This document shows positions 19,743 to 29,810 of a stretch of DNA of 41,388 nt, piece after piece. The DNA is from Pelagophyceae sp. CCMP2097 (Eukaryota; Sar; Pelagophyceae): contig MU657236.1 in NCBI GenBank assembly GCA_026770575.1, positions 186,786 through 228,173 of the forward strand, given 5' to 3'. The position numbers were made by a program, and so were the translations under genes. The notes beneath the pieces are model-generated. The model ran no database searches. It was not told where the DNA came from and saw nothing but the letters and a program-made list of their open reading frames with translations. Each line of letters starts with the position of its first letter. The first letter of the stretch is position 1.

Positions 19743-20520
19743 CTCTTCACACCAGAATTATAAATTTGCATTTAACGGCAAGGTAACGGTCGAACTTCGC
19801 GCGGGGAGCGTGTCGTACAGCGCCGGCTGCGCTGCAGTGCCCGCGGCGAGCGCGGTTGTCGACGCGGCGCGCCCGCGCCGCGAGGGAGAGCGAGGTGGAC
19901 GCAGCGCGCCCACGGCGTCGGGATGTCGGGGGGGCAGCGCCGCGAGCGCGGCCATGATGGCCCCGCGCGCGCCGCGGGCGAAGTTCAGGGACGCAGCGCG
20001 TGCTGCGTCGCCGCGCGGCTCGGCGTGCCGCAGCTCGCGGCGCGCGCCGGCGAGCTCGCGTCCAGCGCCGATTGGACACGAGCGCACGCCCGCGCACGGG
20101 GAAGTTAGCAAGAGACGTCCGTTCAACCCCCTCTTTTTCTGTTGTGCAATGTCATCAAACACAACTGCACGAGTTTTCAACCAGTTTGAAACGTCGGTTC
20201 TAAAACTCAGTTCTAGATTTACTGGTTATAAATCTGGCGTTTCAAACCAGTTCGAACGCAATTTCGCGAGTTTTAAACCAGTAAGGTTGGGGGTAACAAA
20301 AAAACAAGACAATAATTAAAATGCGTGTTGTGCATTTCTTGCGTATCTTGCGTGTTTTGAGGATTTAATTAAGTGGATAAGATTTTAGCAAGCAAACTTG
20401 CGAAGGGGGCTCTTTGTTCGAAGCGAGCGAGGCGAGCCTCTCCGGGCTCACGGCGGGGCCTTGACGCCTCGGCTTCACCAGGCTCGCGCAGCGAGCCATC
20501 CCCCGGCAGGGGGCAGGGGT

Positions 20521-20544
20521 CGTTGCGGTATATATACCGCAACG
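20521..20544. repeat. Perfect 24-bp palindrome centred on GGTATATATACC
   Basis: The 24 bases read identically on both strands. The right half recurs at 20877-20896 (GGTATATATACCGCAACG). It could be a regulatory or recombination site, or the tip of an inverted repeat. Confidence 0.7.
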
Positions 20545-20746
20545 CTCCCCCGCACGCATACCGTAGGAACGGGAGGTTTAGCGTGGAGAAAGACAAAATA
20601 CGATAATGCACCGGGCCTTGGTCCGGCTCTGGTGGCGGCCTTACTGCAGGTCTTGAACCTGTTGCCGCGGGGCGGGCCTACTGCGTGTCTTGGACACGTG
20701 GCCGCTGGGGAGTGGAGGCTTACCAGGGTAACACTCGCCAAAATTG

Positions 20747-20830
20747 AGTGCCCCCTGCGGGAATCGAACCCGAGACCATTCGCAAGTGATTGTGTAAGTG
20801 GGCCCATAACCCGTGATGACCCGCTGGGGG
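20747..20830 (-). tRNA. tRNA-like sequence, probably a pseudo-tRNA or SINE head
   Basis: On the minus strand GCCCCC and GGGGGC pair as six acceptor base pairs, and CGGGTTCGATTCCCG is a good T-arm and B-box. A five-pair D-arm (GGGTC/GGCCC) is possible. No anticodon stem can be formed, position 8 is not T, and the last acceptor pair is A-A. It is 83 nt long with no CCA. I regard it as a degenerate tRNA or SINE promoter rather than a working gene. Confidence 0.35.
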
Positions 20831-21510
20831 CAAAAGGGGATTCACCGGATCATTATCCTTGGAGGTGATTGTGGGGCCCGGTATATATACCGCAACGGGG
20901 GTGTCCGGGGTGTCGGGGACGCGCTTTACAATCTGTAAACTATCGATGAAATTATTCGGCAAAAAAAAGCGATTATCGCTTTGAAAAATAGACGCATATA
21001 AGGGGCATACGACAACCACGTGACCGCGGCGGCGGCGCGAACACGCCGGTACCTTCATCCCCGACGGCAGTCAACGTACCAAAAAAGACCATTTACAAGG
21101 GGTATCGGCGATAAAGCCGACCTCAAGTGACGCAGAGTTGTGCCTCCCAGAGGCCGCATGCGGGGGTGGGCGTGGTCGCTATGGGCCTCTCTGCCCCCCG
21201 GGGTGTCCGTGACATGATCAGCCTCGAGGAGGGCGCCTTGCAAGGGCGTGAACAAGCGCTTCCCCCGATATTTTGGACTTGATAAAATCTTTATTTGCCT
21301 CTTTACCTTGATTTTGAACCGATTTTGCCTCCGTATTGCGAAGGTTCGGGCCCGGCTGACCATTGCAGGATCGCAGGAATCGAAATTCTGGCTATGTGAC
21401 AGGGTGTGTCCATGCGCACTGGGGTGGTATATGACCGGCAAAATACGAGTGCCGCGAGTGGGGCTTCAGACGAGCCAAAACGGACGATTGGATTTTCAGT
21501 TTGAGCGTTT

Positions 21511-21885
21511 TTAACAGAAGATTTTTACTGTACCGGGCATCATGGGACTTAGCGCGACGTCCTCTATCACTCCCAACAGAGCCAAACTCCAACCGACGAA
21601 AACTGCAATGGACAGAAAGTCCTCGGCTTCATTAGCGAAACCCCTTGTAAGGAACGTTCTTTTGGCAGTTACGAAACCGACAAATCCTTGGGGATAGCCC
21701 CTACGGGGGCCCTTTCGGCAGCGTTCCAAAACGGACTGCATCCGCGCGTCGTGCGCAGCGAGGCGCTGCTTCTGGGAATTCTCGGCCGTGACGCTAAAGG
21801 CACCGCCCGAACCCCCGCGTCGAAGAAAGGGACCCGGACCGCCGCAGGGCGCGCAAAGGAGCGAATTCGAAGAGGCGACCCCCAT
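21511..21885 (-). CDS. Hypothetical small membrane protein
   Basis: The ATG at 21885 opens 124 codons. There is a Gly/Arg-rich N-terminus (FLRRGGSGG) that could be an organelle transit peptide. A charged helix follows (AENSQKQRLAAHDARMQSVL), and a hydrophobic segment lies near the C-terminus (FLSIAVFVGWSLALLGVIED). No known family was recognised. An unrecognised intron in the middle is possible, because the stretch around GYPQGFVGFVTAKRTFLTR reads less convincingly. Confidence 0.35.
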   Translation of the reverse strand: MGVASSNSLLCAPCGGPGPFLRRGGSGGAFSVTAENSQKQRLAAHDARMQSVLERCRKGPRRGYPQGFVGFVTAKRTFLTRGFANEAEDFLSIAVFVGWSLALLGVIEDVALSPMMPGTVKIFC

Positions 21886-22339
21886 CAAGGCGGCGGAAAA
21901 TCATACCGCCGCACTCGCGCTCTGGGCCAGCTCTGTTGACTCGAGCCTCGCCGTAAAAACGAGTGCTTTCGGACCCCGGGCGAGATGCCACATTGCGACG
22001 GCGCATATAGTCTGTGCGAGGATACGGTCAGGGCCATCTTCGAGGTCCGACCCGAAACAGCTTCCCAGCCCATCTCTCGAGTGGCACCGAGGCGAGACGC
22101 TCCACTCGGCACCAAAGGGAGGACGCGCCAGTGCCAGACTTCCTTTGCCTTGCGACGCCATGCGCCTGGTTCTCTCAAAAACGACGGGGGCAGCCCCTTG
22201 GAATTTCTAAATTTGGGGACCGCCCTTGACGTTTCCCTCAGGGTCATCCGGCCGCGAAAGGCAGAAGAGGCAGCGATGGCGCATCTACTGAAAACCGTTT
22301 ATCGCAAAAATACAACAACAAAAACGCCCGTAAGTAGAC

Positions 22340-22385
22340 GCCCTTGAGTAGGCGCCCTTCAGAGGGCGTACCCCCGTTCGGGTGC
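22340..22385 (+). repeat. Short dispersed repeat TGAGTAGGCGCCCTTCAGAG, copy 2
   Basis: Same orientation and about 32 bp in common with 15845-15895. Confidence 0.6.
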
Positions 22386-22442
22386 CCCTGTTGGATTGCG
22401 GTTGAAAACACTCGCCGTGTTCGCCTTTTATAAAAGAGATTT

Positions 22443-22475
22443 GTTAAGACCGACTTTTTTTAAGAATGTCGTGTG
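22443..22475 (+). repeat. Short repeat AAGACCGACTTTTTTTAAGA
   Basis: The about 30-bp block ending AATGTCGTGT recurs inverted at 23868-23896, directly after the EngB stop codon. It may be a small mobile relic, or a 3'-end signal captured with it. Confidence 0.55.
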
Positions 22476-22773
22476 CCCGGGCCGCGGGGTTGCGCTGGTA
22501 ATCGCGCTAGGAGGTTGATGCATCTGTTGGGTAGTTTTGGGCGTAGAATCGCGTGGCGAGCTTAATTTTGTCATTCGGCCGCGTCTAGGCCATTTTTGAG
22601 CTCGGTACAACATTGTATATCTTCAGTGTTGGCGCCTACGAAGAAACTGACTAGCCAGGCGGATCCGGCGTCTAAAACTGTGTCGATTATGTATAAGAAT
22701 CCCAAGCCGTTGCCCCCTCCCCGCCGCCTGCGGTGTCGTCGAAAAGTACTATTATTGAAAACGACGTACATTT

Positions 22774-22948
22774 TAACTTTTTTCCTGATATTCAAAGCGC
22801 GTCTGGTCGACGGCTTCCGAGAGATCAGATCCATATTCAAAGCGCTGGTCGACGGCTTCCGAGAGATCAGACGGCTTCCGAGAGATCAGATCCTGATCTC
22901 TCGGAAGCCGTCGACCAGACGCGCTTTGAATATCAGGAAAAAAAGTTA
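22774..22948. repeat. Long near-perfect hairpin, 55-bp arms
   Basis: Left arm 22774-22828 and right arm 22893-22948 are complementary over about 55 bp with one single-base indel. The 64-nt loop holds two further partial direct copies of the left arm (GACGGCTTCCGAGAGATCAG). Transcribed, it would be an unusually stable hairpin RNA. It lies just upstream of, or in an intron of, the gene at 23005. Confidence 0.85.
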
Positions 22949-23004
22949 GAAAATCTCGATAGTGTTAACATTTGTTTAGTTCCTGTGTTAGCCTTGTTTT
23001 GAAG

Positions 23005-23536
23005 CGGCTGGAAGCTACGGAGGAGAAGGCCAAGTCCAAGGCTGCGGCGACGGCGGCGGCAGCGGCTGTTCAGGCGGGCGCGCGAGCGACGGCGACGGCG
23101 GCGGCGGCAGTGGCGACCCGCGCTGCGGCCTTGGCCAAGATCGAGCGAGGCATCGACCCCGACGGCGCAACTCTTCAAGGTCAAGTTCGACGGCCTCGGG
23201 CCGGCCTTCTGGACGGCAGTCAGCAAAGTCCCTGGCATCCCGACGGTCTGGGACTTTGCGCGGCACGACGACCTCGAGGCGCTGCGCGCCATCTTGAAGG
23301 TGCGGAAACCGCGCCTCGAGAAGATCCAGTGCGCTCATCGCCAACTACGCGACCACCTCGGCGTTGACCCGCCGGAGGCAACTGGAGCCGCCGGCGCGGC
23401 AGGGGGCGCCGACGCAGCTCGAGGCGAGCCCGACGAGCCCGACGACGACGACGGCGCCGAGTCCGAGGACGAGGACGAGGACGAGGAAGAGGACGACGAG
23501 CCGCAGCCCGAGACGGAGGGCGCCATGGGGGAGTAG
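23005..23536 (+). CDS. Acidic-tailed hypothetical protein, 3' exons only
   Basis: An acceptor-like TTTTGAAG precedes 23005. The frame reads RLEATEEKAKSKAAATAAAA, an Ala-rich helix. A 70-nt intron (23110-23179, GTGGCG to CTTCAAG, phase 0) would join it to VKFDGLGPAFWTAVSKVPGI, then WDFARHDDLEALRAILKV. The protein ends in a highly acidic tail (DDDDGAESEDEDEDEEEDDE). The stop is at 23534-23536. No ATG lies in the first exon, so upstream exons are missing, perhaps beyond the hairpin at 22774-22948. Family unknown. The tail suggests a nuclear or chromatin-associated protein, but that is a guess. Confidence 0.5.
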
Positions 23537-23896
23537 GATGTCGACGACGACGGCGATGGCGGCAACGCCGGTCGGTGACCGCCAACGAAGTGCGCTCGTA
23601 ACAAGATTGTTTTAAGGTCTATTGGGGACGTGGACCACGGGGGCAAGCTCGCGCTCAAACTGGCGTGCCCCGACCGCCCACCGCGCCGCGAAGAGCGCGC
23701 CTTTCCAAACTCCACCACTCCATGTCCCCCGCAGCCCCCAAACGGGCGCCGGCGACGAAGCTGCTTTGGCGGGGCATAGCCTGGCCATGGTCCTGCCCTA
23801 TAAGACTGAAAACACGCTCGGCGGGGGCCGCCGTGGGGCGCAATAGCAGAAGGCCCGGGAAGTCGTTTGACACGACATTCTTAAAAAAGGTCGGTC

Positions 23897-24838
23897 TTAA
23901 AAATCCAAGGCGTCTAAAATGACTTTCCACAAATCGTCCCTCCCCACCGGCGCCGCCGCATTCGCCGATGTCGAAATCACCACCGGCGCCTCGACGCCGG
24001 GGAAGAGCGAGGCGTGGTGCTTTAAGACGAGCGAGGCCGCGCCGGCGAGCTTGTCCGCCGAGCGGCCTACAAAGCAAAGATGCACACGTACGCGCCAAAG
24101 ATGCCGCGCGCCGAGTCCCCAAAAGCGGCGCACCCTTGATCTTGTCCGTCTTCGTCAGCGCGATGACGTGCCTCGCGCCTTCAAGCGAATCACAAGGGTG
24201 GTGGTGGGGACCGGCGCACCTTTGCTTCGGACGGCCTGCGACTTGGCGACGAGGGCGAGCAGTTCCTGGTCCGTCGGATCAATGCCCCCGTCAACCAACC
24301 TTCTCGAATCGACGAGCTGCACGACGACGCGCAGCGTGTCGCGGACGTCGAGGTATCGGCATGTCAGGGCTTTCCAGGATTCGACCTAGTACGAGCAAGG
24401 CAACTGCCAGAAGAGGGACATTTCCCGCAAACGGGGTCCGAGGAACCGGTGTAGGCCGCGCACCTTGGTCGAGAGGGCGGAGGCGTCGCCCGTGTGCTGG
24501 TCGACTGCAAAACCCGCTCCTGGCACATCGACGAGCCAAAACTGCGGCCGGCGGCCCGCGCGCTTCGGCTTTTGGACCGCGGCTCCAAGGGCGTCTCCAA
24601 CGTCGTCGAACTTTTTTTCGGCGTTGACGTCGTAGAAGACAAAGCGCCGAGTCTTGCCCGGGACTGCGGAAGTCGGCGCGAGGACTTTTCGACCGACGAG
24701 AGTGTTGACGAGGGACGATTTGCCCACGTTCGAACGACCCAGAAAGACCACCTCCGCAAGGCCCGGCGCGGGCAGGAACTTCATCGACGCCGCGTCGGCG
24801 AAGCGCTTCGCCGTCGCCGCTCGAGCGCGGTTGGAGAC
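23897..24838 (-). CDS. engB: EngB/YihA-type GTPase (TrmE-Era-EngA-EngB superfamily), 4 exons
   Basis: Exons 24838-24464, 24385-24220, 24178-24134 and 24066-23897 are joined by introns of 78, 41 and 67 nt, all starting GTGCGC, in phases 0, 1 and 1. The 251-residue product has every G motif: G1 GRSNVGKSS, the TS-x-x-PGKT region ([13 protein letters not shown]), G3 DVPGAGFA, G4 TKTDK and G5 STSAN. The family segments [14 protein letters not shown] and [19 protein letters not shown] are also present. Bacterial EngB is a 50S ribosome assembly factor, and nuclear algal copies probably act in plastid or mitochondrial ribosome assembly. The exon opens at a CTCCTAG acceptor (phase 0) with no initiator ATG required at 24784. 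A 5' exon is therefore expected, and the phase-0 donor at 27612 is the nearest candidate. Confidence 0.87.
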
Positions 24839-24959
24839 CTAGGAGCATGTTCTTGAGCACCCGAGAAACGGCCTTGCCGCAATGGGGCGCTCGAAAATAC
24901 GCCCGCTCGGAGAATAGGGCAGTCTCTTGGGCGGGCCTTTGGGAAATGCCACAAGATCG

Positions 24960-26105
24960 GTCATTTGAAGGTCCCTCGAATGTTCCTCGACGGGCCCTTG
25001 GCAAGTCGCTTGGACAGTCCCTTGGCAAGTCCCTTTGGACACTTCCTTTGGACAGCTCGATCGGAGGGTCCTTTGGAGGGTCCTTCGACGGTCCCTCTGC
25101 GACGGCCCCGTGGACCGTCATTGGGACGGTCGTTTGGACGGCCGCTCGACTGCGGCCCCTCTGCGACCACCCGCGGGCGGACCCTCAGGCGGACCCTGCG
25201 ACGGTCCCTTGGGCGGGCATTTGGACAGTCCTTTTGGACAGTTCCTTGGACAGTCCCTTGAACTATCTCTCGACGGGCCCTCGCCGGGTCTTCTGCGACG
25301 GACCCGTGAACTGCCCCTCGGAAGGTCGTTTGGATGGTCCCTCGGGCGGTCGCTCGGACGGTCCCTTCGGCGGTCCTTTGGACAGTTCCTTTGGAGAGTC
25401 CCGTGGAGGGTCCCTCGACAGTCCCTCTGCGATGGTCCCTTGGACGGTCCATGGGACGGTCGTTTGGACGGCGGCCCCTCTGCGACGTCCCGCGGGCGGT
25501 CACTCAGACGGTCCCTTGGGCGGGCCTTTGGACAGTCCCTTGGACAGTTCCTTGGGCGGTCCCTTGAGCGATCTCTCGACGGGCCCTCGACGGGTCGGTC
25601 CTCTGCGACGGTCCCTGGACGGTCCCTCGGAAAGTCGTTTAAATGGTCCCTCGAAGGGTCCCTTGGGCGGTCCTTTGGATACTTCCTTTGGACAGTTTCG
25701 TCGGAGGTCCCTTCGACGAGACCTCGACGAGACCTCGTCGCCCCCCCCTGCGACAGTCCCGTGGACGGTCCCTCGAACAGTCGTTTGGACGGCCGCTCGA
25801 GACAGCCCCTTTCGACGGCCATTCGAAATAGCGCCTTGAGATGCCCCCTCAAGACGGCCATTCGAAACAGCACCTTGAGAGAACTCCTGGAGACGCAGGG
25901 GCCCGCCCGGAGAGCATTTCAAAGGGCCGCCCAAGGCCTCGCAAGTGGCCGCGCACAGAGGCCTTGCAAGTGGCCGCGAAAGAGGCCTGGCAGGGGCCCG
26001 TCCGAAGGGCTCTGCAAGTGACCGCCAAAGAGGCATTGTCAGTGGCCGCGCAGAGGCCGGGCAAGTGGCCGCTAAAGTGGCCTTACAGGAGCCAGTACTG
26101 TCGAG
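24960..26105 (-). repeat. Minisatellite tract, GGACGGTCCC orientation
   Basis: Dense units of TTGGACAGTCCCTTGGACGG and TCTGCGACGGTCCC. From about 25800 they turn into TCGAGACGGCC and GCAAGTGGCCGC units. The tract separates the EngB exons from the upstream minus-strand gene. I see no gene. Confidence 0.85.
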
Positions 26106-26109
26106 CCCG

Positions 26110-26338
26110 TGGAGTAGGGACGGCGTTTTTGGGTTTTCAATTTTGGCGTTTTGGGGTTTTCAATTTTTGCCGACCCCTCGGGTCGCGGGTTTGTCAAACG
26201 ACCAAACCCGTCTTCGAAGGGACGGGACCGGGTTTGTGCCACGGCCAGACCCGGGGGTCGACGGGTTTGTCAAACGCGCAAACCCGGCAAATCCGACCCG
26301 CGGGTTGAAGGGCAAACCCGAACCCGTATCTGCTCCTG
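26110..26338. mobile_element. GC-core TIR element, copy E
   Basis: Left end GGAGTAGGGACGG and right end CCGTATCTGCTCCTG, around the usual ACGCGCAAACCCGGCAAATC and TTGTGCCACGGCC. It is flanked by minisatellite arms of opposite orientation. Confidence 0.8.
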
Positions 26339-26344
26339 ACCCGC

Positions 26345-27400
26345 ATACACCGGCACTACTCCTGCCGCTGCCGCCGGGCGTTTGACGGCCCCTGCAGAGG
26401 CCTCTTCGTTTGTCACTTGCACGGCTTCTGCGCGGTCGCTTGCAAGGCCTCTTTTCAGGGCCCTTGAAAAGCCCTCCCGACGGGTCCCTGCAAGGCCTCT
26501 TCGAACGACCACGCTTCTTTCGAGCGGTGGGACCGAGCCCTGCGATAGGCGCGTGGGGCGCGGATCGAGCCTCGGGACGGTCCACGCGACGTTTCGAGTG
26601 GCAAAGTGGCCGTCTCCAAGGGCCGTTTCAAGGGACCGTTTCGAGGGCCGGCGAGAGTGGCCTTTTGAGGGGTCGACCACCGGCGCCGTTTCGCGGCGTC
26701 GTCTCAAGGGGTCGGCATGAGGGGCCTTCTCGAGGGGCTATCCAAAGGCGCTGTTTCGAGGAGCCTTCGAGACGGGGCTTTTTCGAGGCACCGTCTCATG
26801 CGCCGTCAAAGAGCGGCCGTCTGGAGGCGCCGTTTCGAGGGGCCGCCCTCTCGAGGGGCACTACAAAGTCGCCGTTTCGAGGGGCCGTCTCGAGTGGCCG
26901 TCTCGAAGGACCGTTTCGAGGGACCCTCTCAAAGGGCCGGCGAGAAGGGCCGTCTCGAGGGGCCGTCTTGGAGGGCCGTCTCACATAGGGGCCGTTTCGA
27001 GGGAGCCCTTCGAGAGGCCGGCGAGAAAGGCCTTCTCGAGGCGCCGTCTCGAGGGACCGTATAAAGGGACCGTCTCGAGGGACAATCTCGAGGGGGCCAG
27101 CAAGAGGGGCCTTCTCGAGGAGAGTTCAAGGGCCCTTGAAAGAGGCCTTCCAAGCGACCGCGCAAAGGCCGGGCAAGTGACCGCTAAAATTGCTCTCCGG
27201 ACGGGCCCCCGAAGAGGCCTCTTTTCAGGGCCCGTCCGAGCGACCGTCTGAGCGACTGTCCAAGGGACGCCGCAGAGAGGCCGCAGTCGAGCAGCCGAGT
27301 CACCGTCCAAGGGCCCGTAGAGAAACCGCCGTCGAAGCCAACGTCACAGAGGGCCCGTCAAAGGAACCGTCCAAGGAACTGTCCGAGGGACCGTCCGAGG
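26345..27400 (+). repeat. Minisatellite tract, GGGGCCGTCTCGA / GGGACCGTCC orientation
   Basis: Units of GAGGGGCCGTCTCGAAGG and, near 27240-27400, GAGGGACCGTCCGAGG. The repeat polarity is opposite to the tract at 24960-26105 on the other side of core copy E. Confidence 0.8.
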
Positions 27401-27405
27401 TCCGA

Positions 27406-27540
27406 GGCGGAAGCAGTTCAACCCGCGGGTCGGGCTTTGCGCGCTTTTGGCCTTGCCCGTGTACCCTGGCGCCGACAAATCGTTTGACAAACCCCCGACG
27501 CGAGTCCGGCGCAGATTGAAATACCCGGATACACCGCCAC
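27406..27540. mobile_element. GC-core TIR element, copy F (short)
   Basis: A 135-bp degenerate copy with GCAGTTCAACCCGCGGGTCG, GTTTGACAAACCCCCGACGC and GCAGATTGAAATACCCGG. It lies close to the phase-0 donor that ends the helical-repeat exon at 27613. Confidence 0.65.
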
Positions 27541-27612
27541 TGGGCAAGAGACGGCCTTGCCGCAACAAGCGTCAACCAAGCAGTGGACCAAGAAAACCCG
27601 CGCCCGACGTAC

Positions 27613-29365
27613 CTCGTACGTCTCAGCGTCCTTCTGCAGCCCGGCGCCGTCCATGTGCTGGAGGAGGAGGAGGCCGGCGCGCGGGCCGCAGCGGCGGAGG
27701 ACTTGATTCATGCAAGGCACGAGCCCCGTCGCGTCGGTCGAACCCGCACCGTCCGCAGAGCCCTCTGCTTGGAGCGCGCCGCGGAGCCAGTCGTCCACCT
27801 TTTGCCAGTTTCCGGATGCGTCTGCGGCGTCGAAGATGCCGCAGAGTTGCGCCAAAGTGTACTCGTCGAACAAATTTCCAGCCGAAATCGCCTCGAGGTC
27901 TTGCAGCCCGCCCGCTTTCCGCCAAAGCTCGCGCACGGCAACGAACAGCGTCGCGCCGACGCCGGAGTACGGGCCGACGGCGTCTGACGGTGCGGCGGCG
28001 GCACCGCGGCGCCACCTCATCGCACCCGGACACAGCCCCGCCACCTCCCTCGCGAGCGCCACGCGCGCGGGCTTCATGCGCACGAGGCGCGCCGTGGTCG
28101 CGCAGAGCGCGGCGAGGGCGGTGCTTTGCTTTTGTAGAGCGCGGCGGTCTTCGCCCGCGGCTGCATCGCCGGCTTCGACGAAAGTTGCGACGACTTTATG
28201 AAACGCGCCCCGAACGCGCTCGTCGACGTCTTCGCCCAAAGCGGCGGCGTCGGTGGCCAGCTTCAACGAATCGAGAGTGCGCTGGAAAGCCGCGTCTTCA
28301 AAGGCCCGCTTCGCCTCGGCGTTTTGCATCTGCGCCAGCACGCCACTCCGGCCTGCGACCAACTGCGCCTCGTCGCGGAACACCGGCGTTGACGTCGCGC
28401 CGAGGTACCTGGTGGGGGCGTATTGGACGAGGGCTGTTTTTAGAACCTTGCGTCGACGGCATTTCATCGAATACGGCCGTCAGATAGAGGCGTGGGGGGC
28501 CTCACTTGGACCGGACGGCGCCGACGAGAAGGGACTCCTTGCCGCGGTAGCGGTCCAAGAGGGCGTCGACTTGGGCGACTTTTTCCGGGTTATGCTCGGC
28601 ATAGACTTCAATGAGCGCCTCGCGGGCTTGCCCGCGCACAGACACATTTAAAAAACCCGCGCCAATGGACGGCGCCTCGGGCCGCGCAGCGACCGCGGCG
28701 ACCACCGGGACCGCGGGAGCGGGAGCCGCGGCTTTCGCGGGAGCCGCGGCGGTCGCGGGAGCCGCGGCTTTCGCGGGAGCCGCGGCTTTCGCGGGAGCCG
28801 CGGCTTTCGCGGGAGCCGCGGCTTTCGCGGGAGCCGCGGCTTTGGGGGTTTCAGCCCGGGCCGCCGCCGCCGCCGCCGCCGACGGTTTCGCCGCCGAGGG
28901 CTTCACGGCCTCAGCAGGAGCCTCGGGAGCGTTTTCGTCTTCGTCGCCGGCGCGCGGGAGCATGTCGTCTTCTGCGAAGACGACTGCCGGTGAGACGGGT
29001 CGCGCCGCCGCGCGCGGGACGTCCTCTGCGACAGCCGCGGCCTTTACAGGCGCGGCGGCGGCGGGAGCGTCCGCCGCGGCGGCCTTTTTCGGCGCCGCCG
29101 CGACGGCGGGTTTCGCCACCGCGGCGGGTTTCGCCGCGCGCGGGGCGATGCCGTCACCCGCCAAGTCGTCCGCAACAGCTCGATTCGAGAGAGCCCTCGG
29201 CTTCTCATCGGTTTCGGCCCTTGGGCGCTTCGCCGCCGGCTTGGCGCTTTTGGCGTCCTTGCCGTCCTTGCGCGCCGCGGCGCCGGTGGCGGTGGGCCGG
29301 GCGGAGTAGGCTTGCGCCACAAAGCTGCCTTTCTTCACCGCAAACACGTTCGCCCCCATGCTCAT
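27613..29365 (-). CDS. Ala/Pro/Lys-rich protein with N-P-E-K-V module and helical (PPR-like) region; possible 5' half of the EngB gene
   Basis: Exon 29365-28506 starts at an ATG (MSMGANVFAVKKGSFVAQ). It has a long low-complexity linker with about eight AAPAK-type repeats from 15-bp DNA repeats near 28725-28845. It ends in a helical module (REALIEVYAEHNPEKV, LLDRYRGKESLLVGAV). A 97-nt intron (GTGAGG to CACCAG, phase 2) completes the module's expected Lys-Tyr and leads to exon 28408-27613, an alpha-helical region. That exon ends in a PPR-like hairpin (MNQVLRRCGPRAGLLLLQHM, GAGLQKDAETYE). It stops at GAG before GTACGT, phase 0. Without the intron two separate proteins would be read, with only 34 bp between stop and ATG. 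The transcript must continue past 27612, and the next minus-strand exon in phase is EngB. Targeting and RNA binding are inferred, not shown. Confidence 0.6.
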
Positions 29366-29810
29366 GCGCGACGCGCCGCTCGGTGCGTCCGGGCGCGCGC
29401 GCGCGGGCGCCGCGACGCCGCCGGCGCTGGGGGGGCGCTTTGCGAGGACGGCTGCTACTCCGCTTAACCGCACGGCTTCACCGCTCCCCGCAACTCCGGC
29501 GCTCCGCGCTTCGCCGTCGGCGGGCCGCGCAACCGGCTCGCCGACGCCCGGGGCGTCGCGCCGCGCGCCTAATGACCTCGCTGCGGGGCCCCGGAGGACG
29601 CCCTGGCCTTGAAGCGCTCTTCATAAGAGACCCTTCATAAGAAACTCACGCCTTTTATTCCGCCGCGACTCGTCGCTGTGCACCACCACATCGCTGCGCC
29701 GGTGCGGCGCCGGCGGCCGGAACGCGGCCGCCGCCGCGAGCAGCGCGAGGAGGACCTTCATTCCTATCGCCGGATTCCCAGGGCCACTGGCACTTCAGCG
29801 ATCGTTCTGT
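29366..29810. promoter_or_regulatory. Divergent intergenic interval
   Basis: It lies between the minus-strand Ala-rich gene and the plus-strand NCA2-family gene and should hold promoters for both. The first about 110 bp are open in frame with the minus gene and could still be coding through an upstream exon. A duplicated CTTCATAAGA motif lies at about 29617-29642. No core promoter element is recognisable. Confidence 0.3.

Noticed and set aside
20747..20830. Functional tRNA gene
   Set aside because: The T-arm and six acceptor pairs look right, but no anticodon stem forms and key positions are wrong, so it is kept only as a tRNA-like sequence.
24847..25839. 330-codon plus-strand frame
   Set aside because: It consists of the GGACGGTCCC repeat translated (repeating Gly-Pro-Ser-Asp/Arg), with no domain and with a matching repeat frame on the other strand.
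28611..29309. Plus-strand Ala/Gly-rich 232-codon frame
   Set aside because: It is the mirror of the AAPAK repeat region of the minus-strand gene, which continues into the conserved N-P-E-K-V module.
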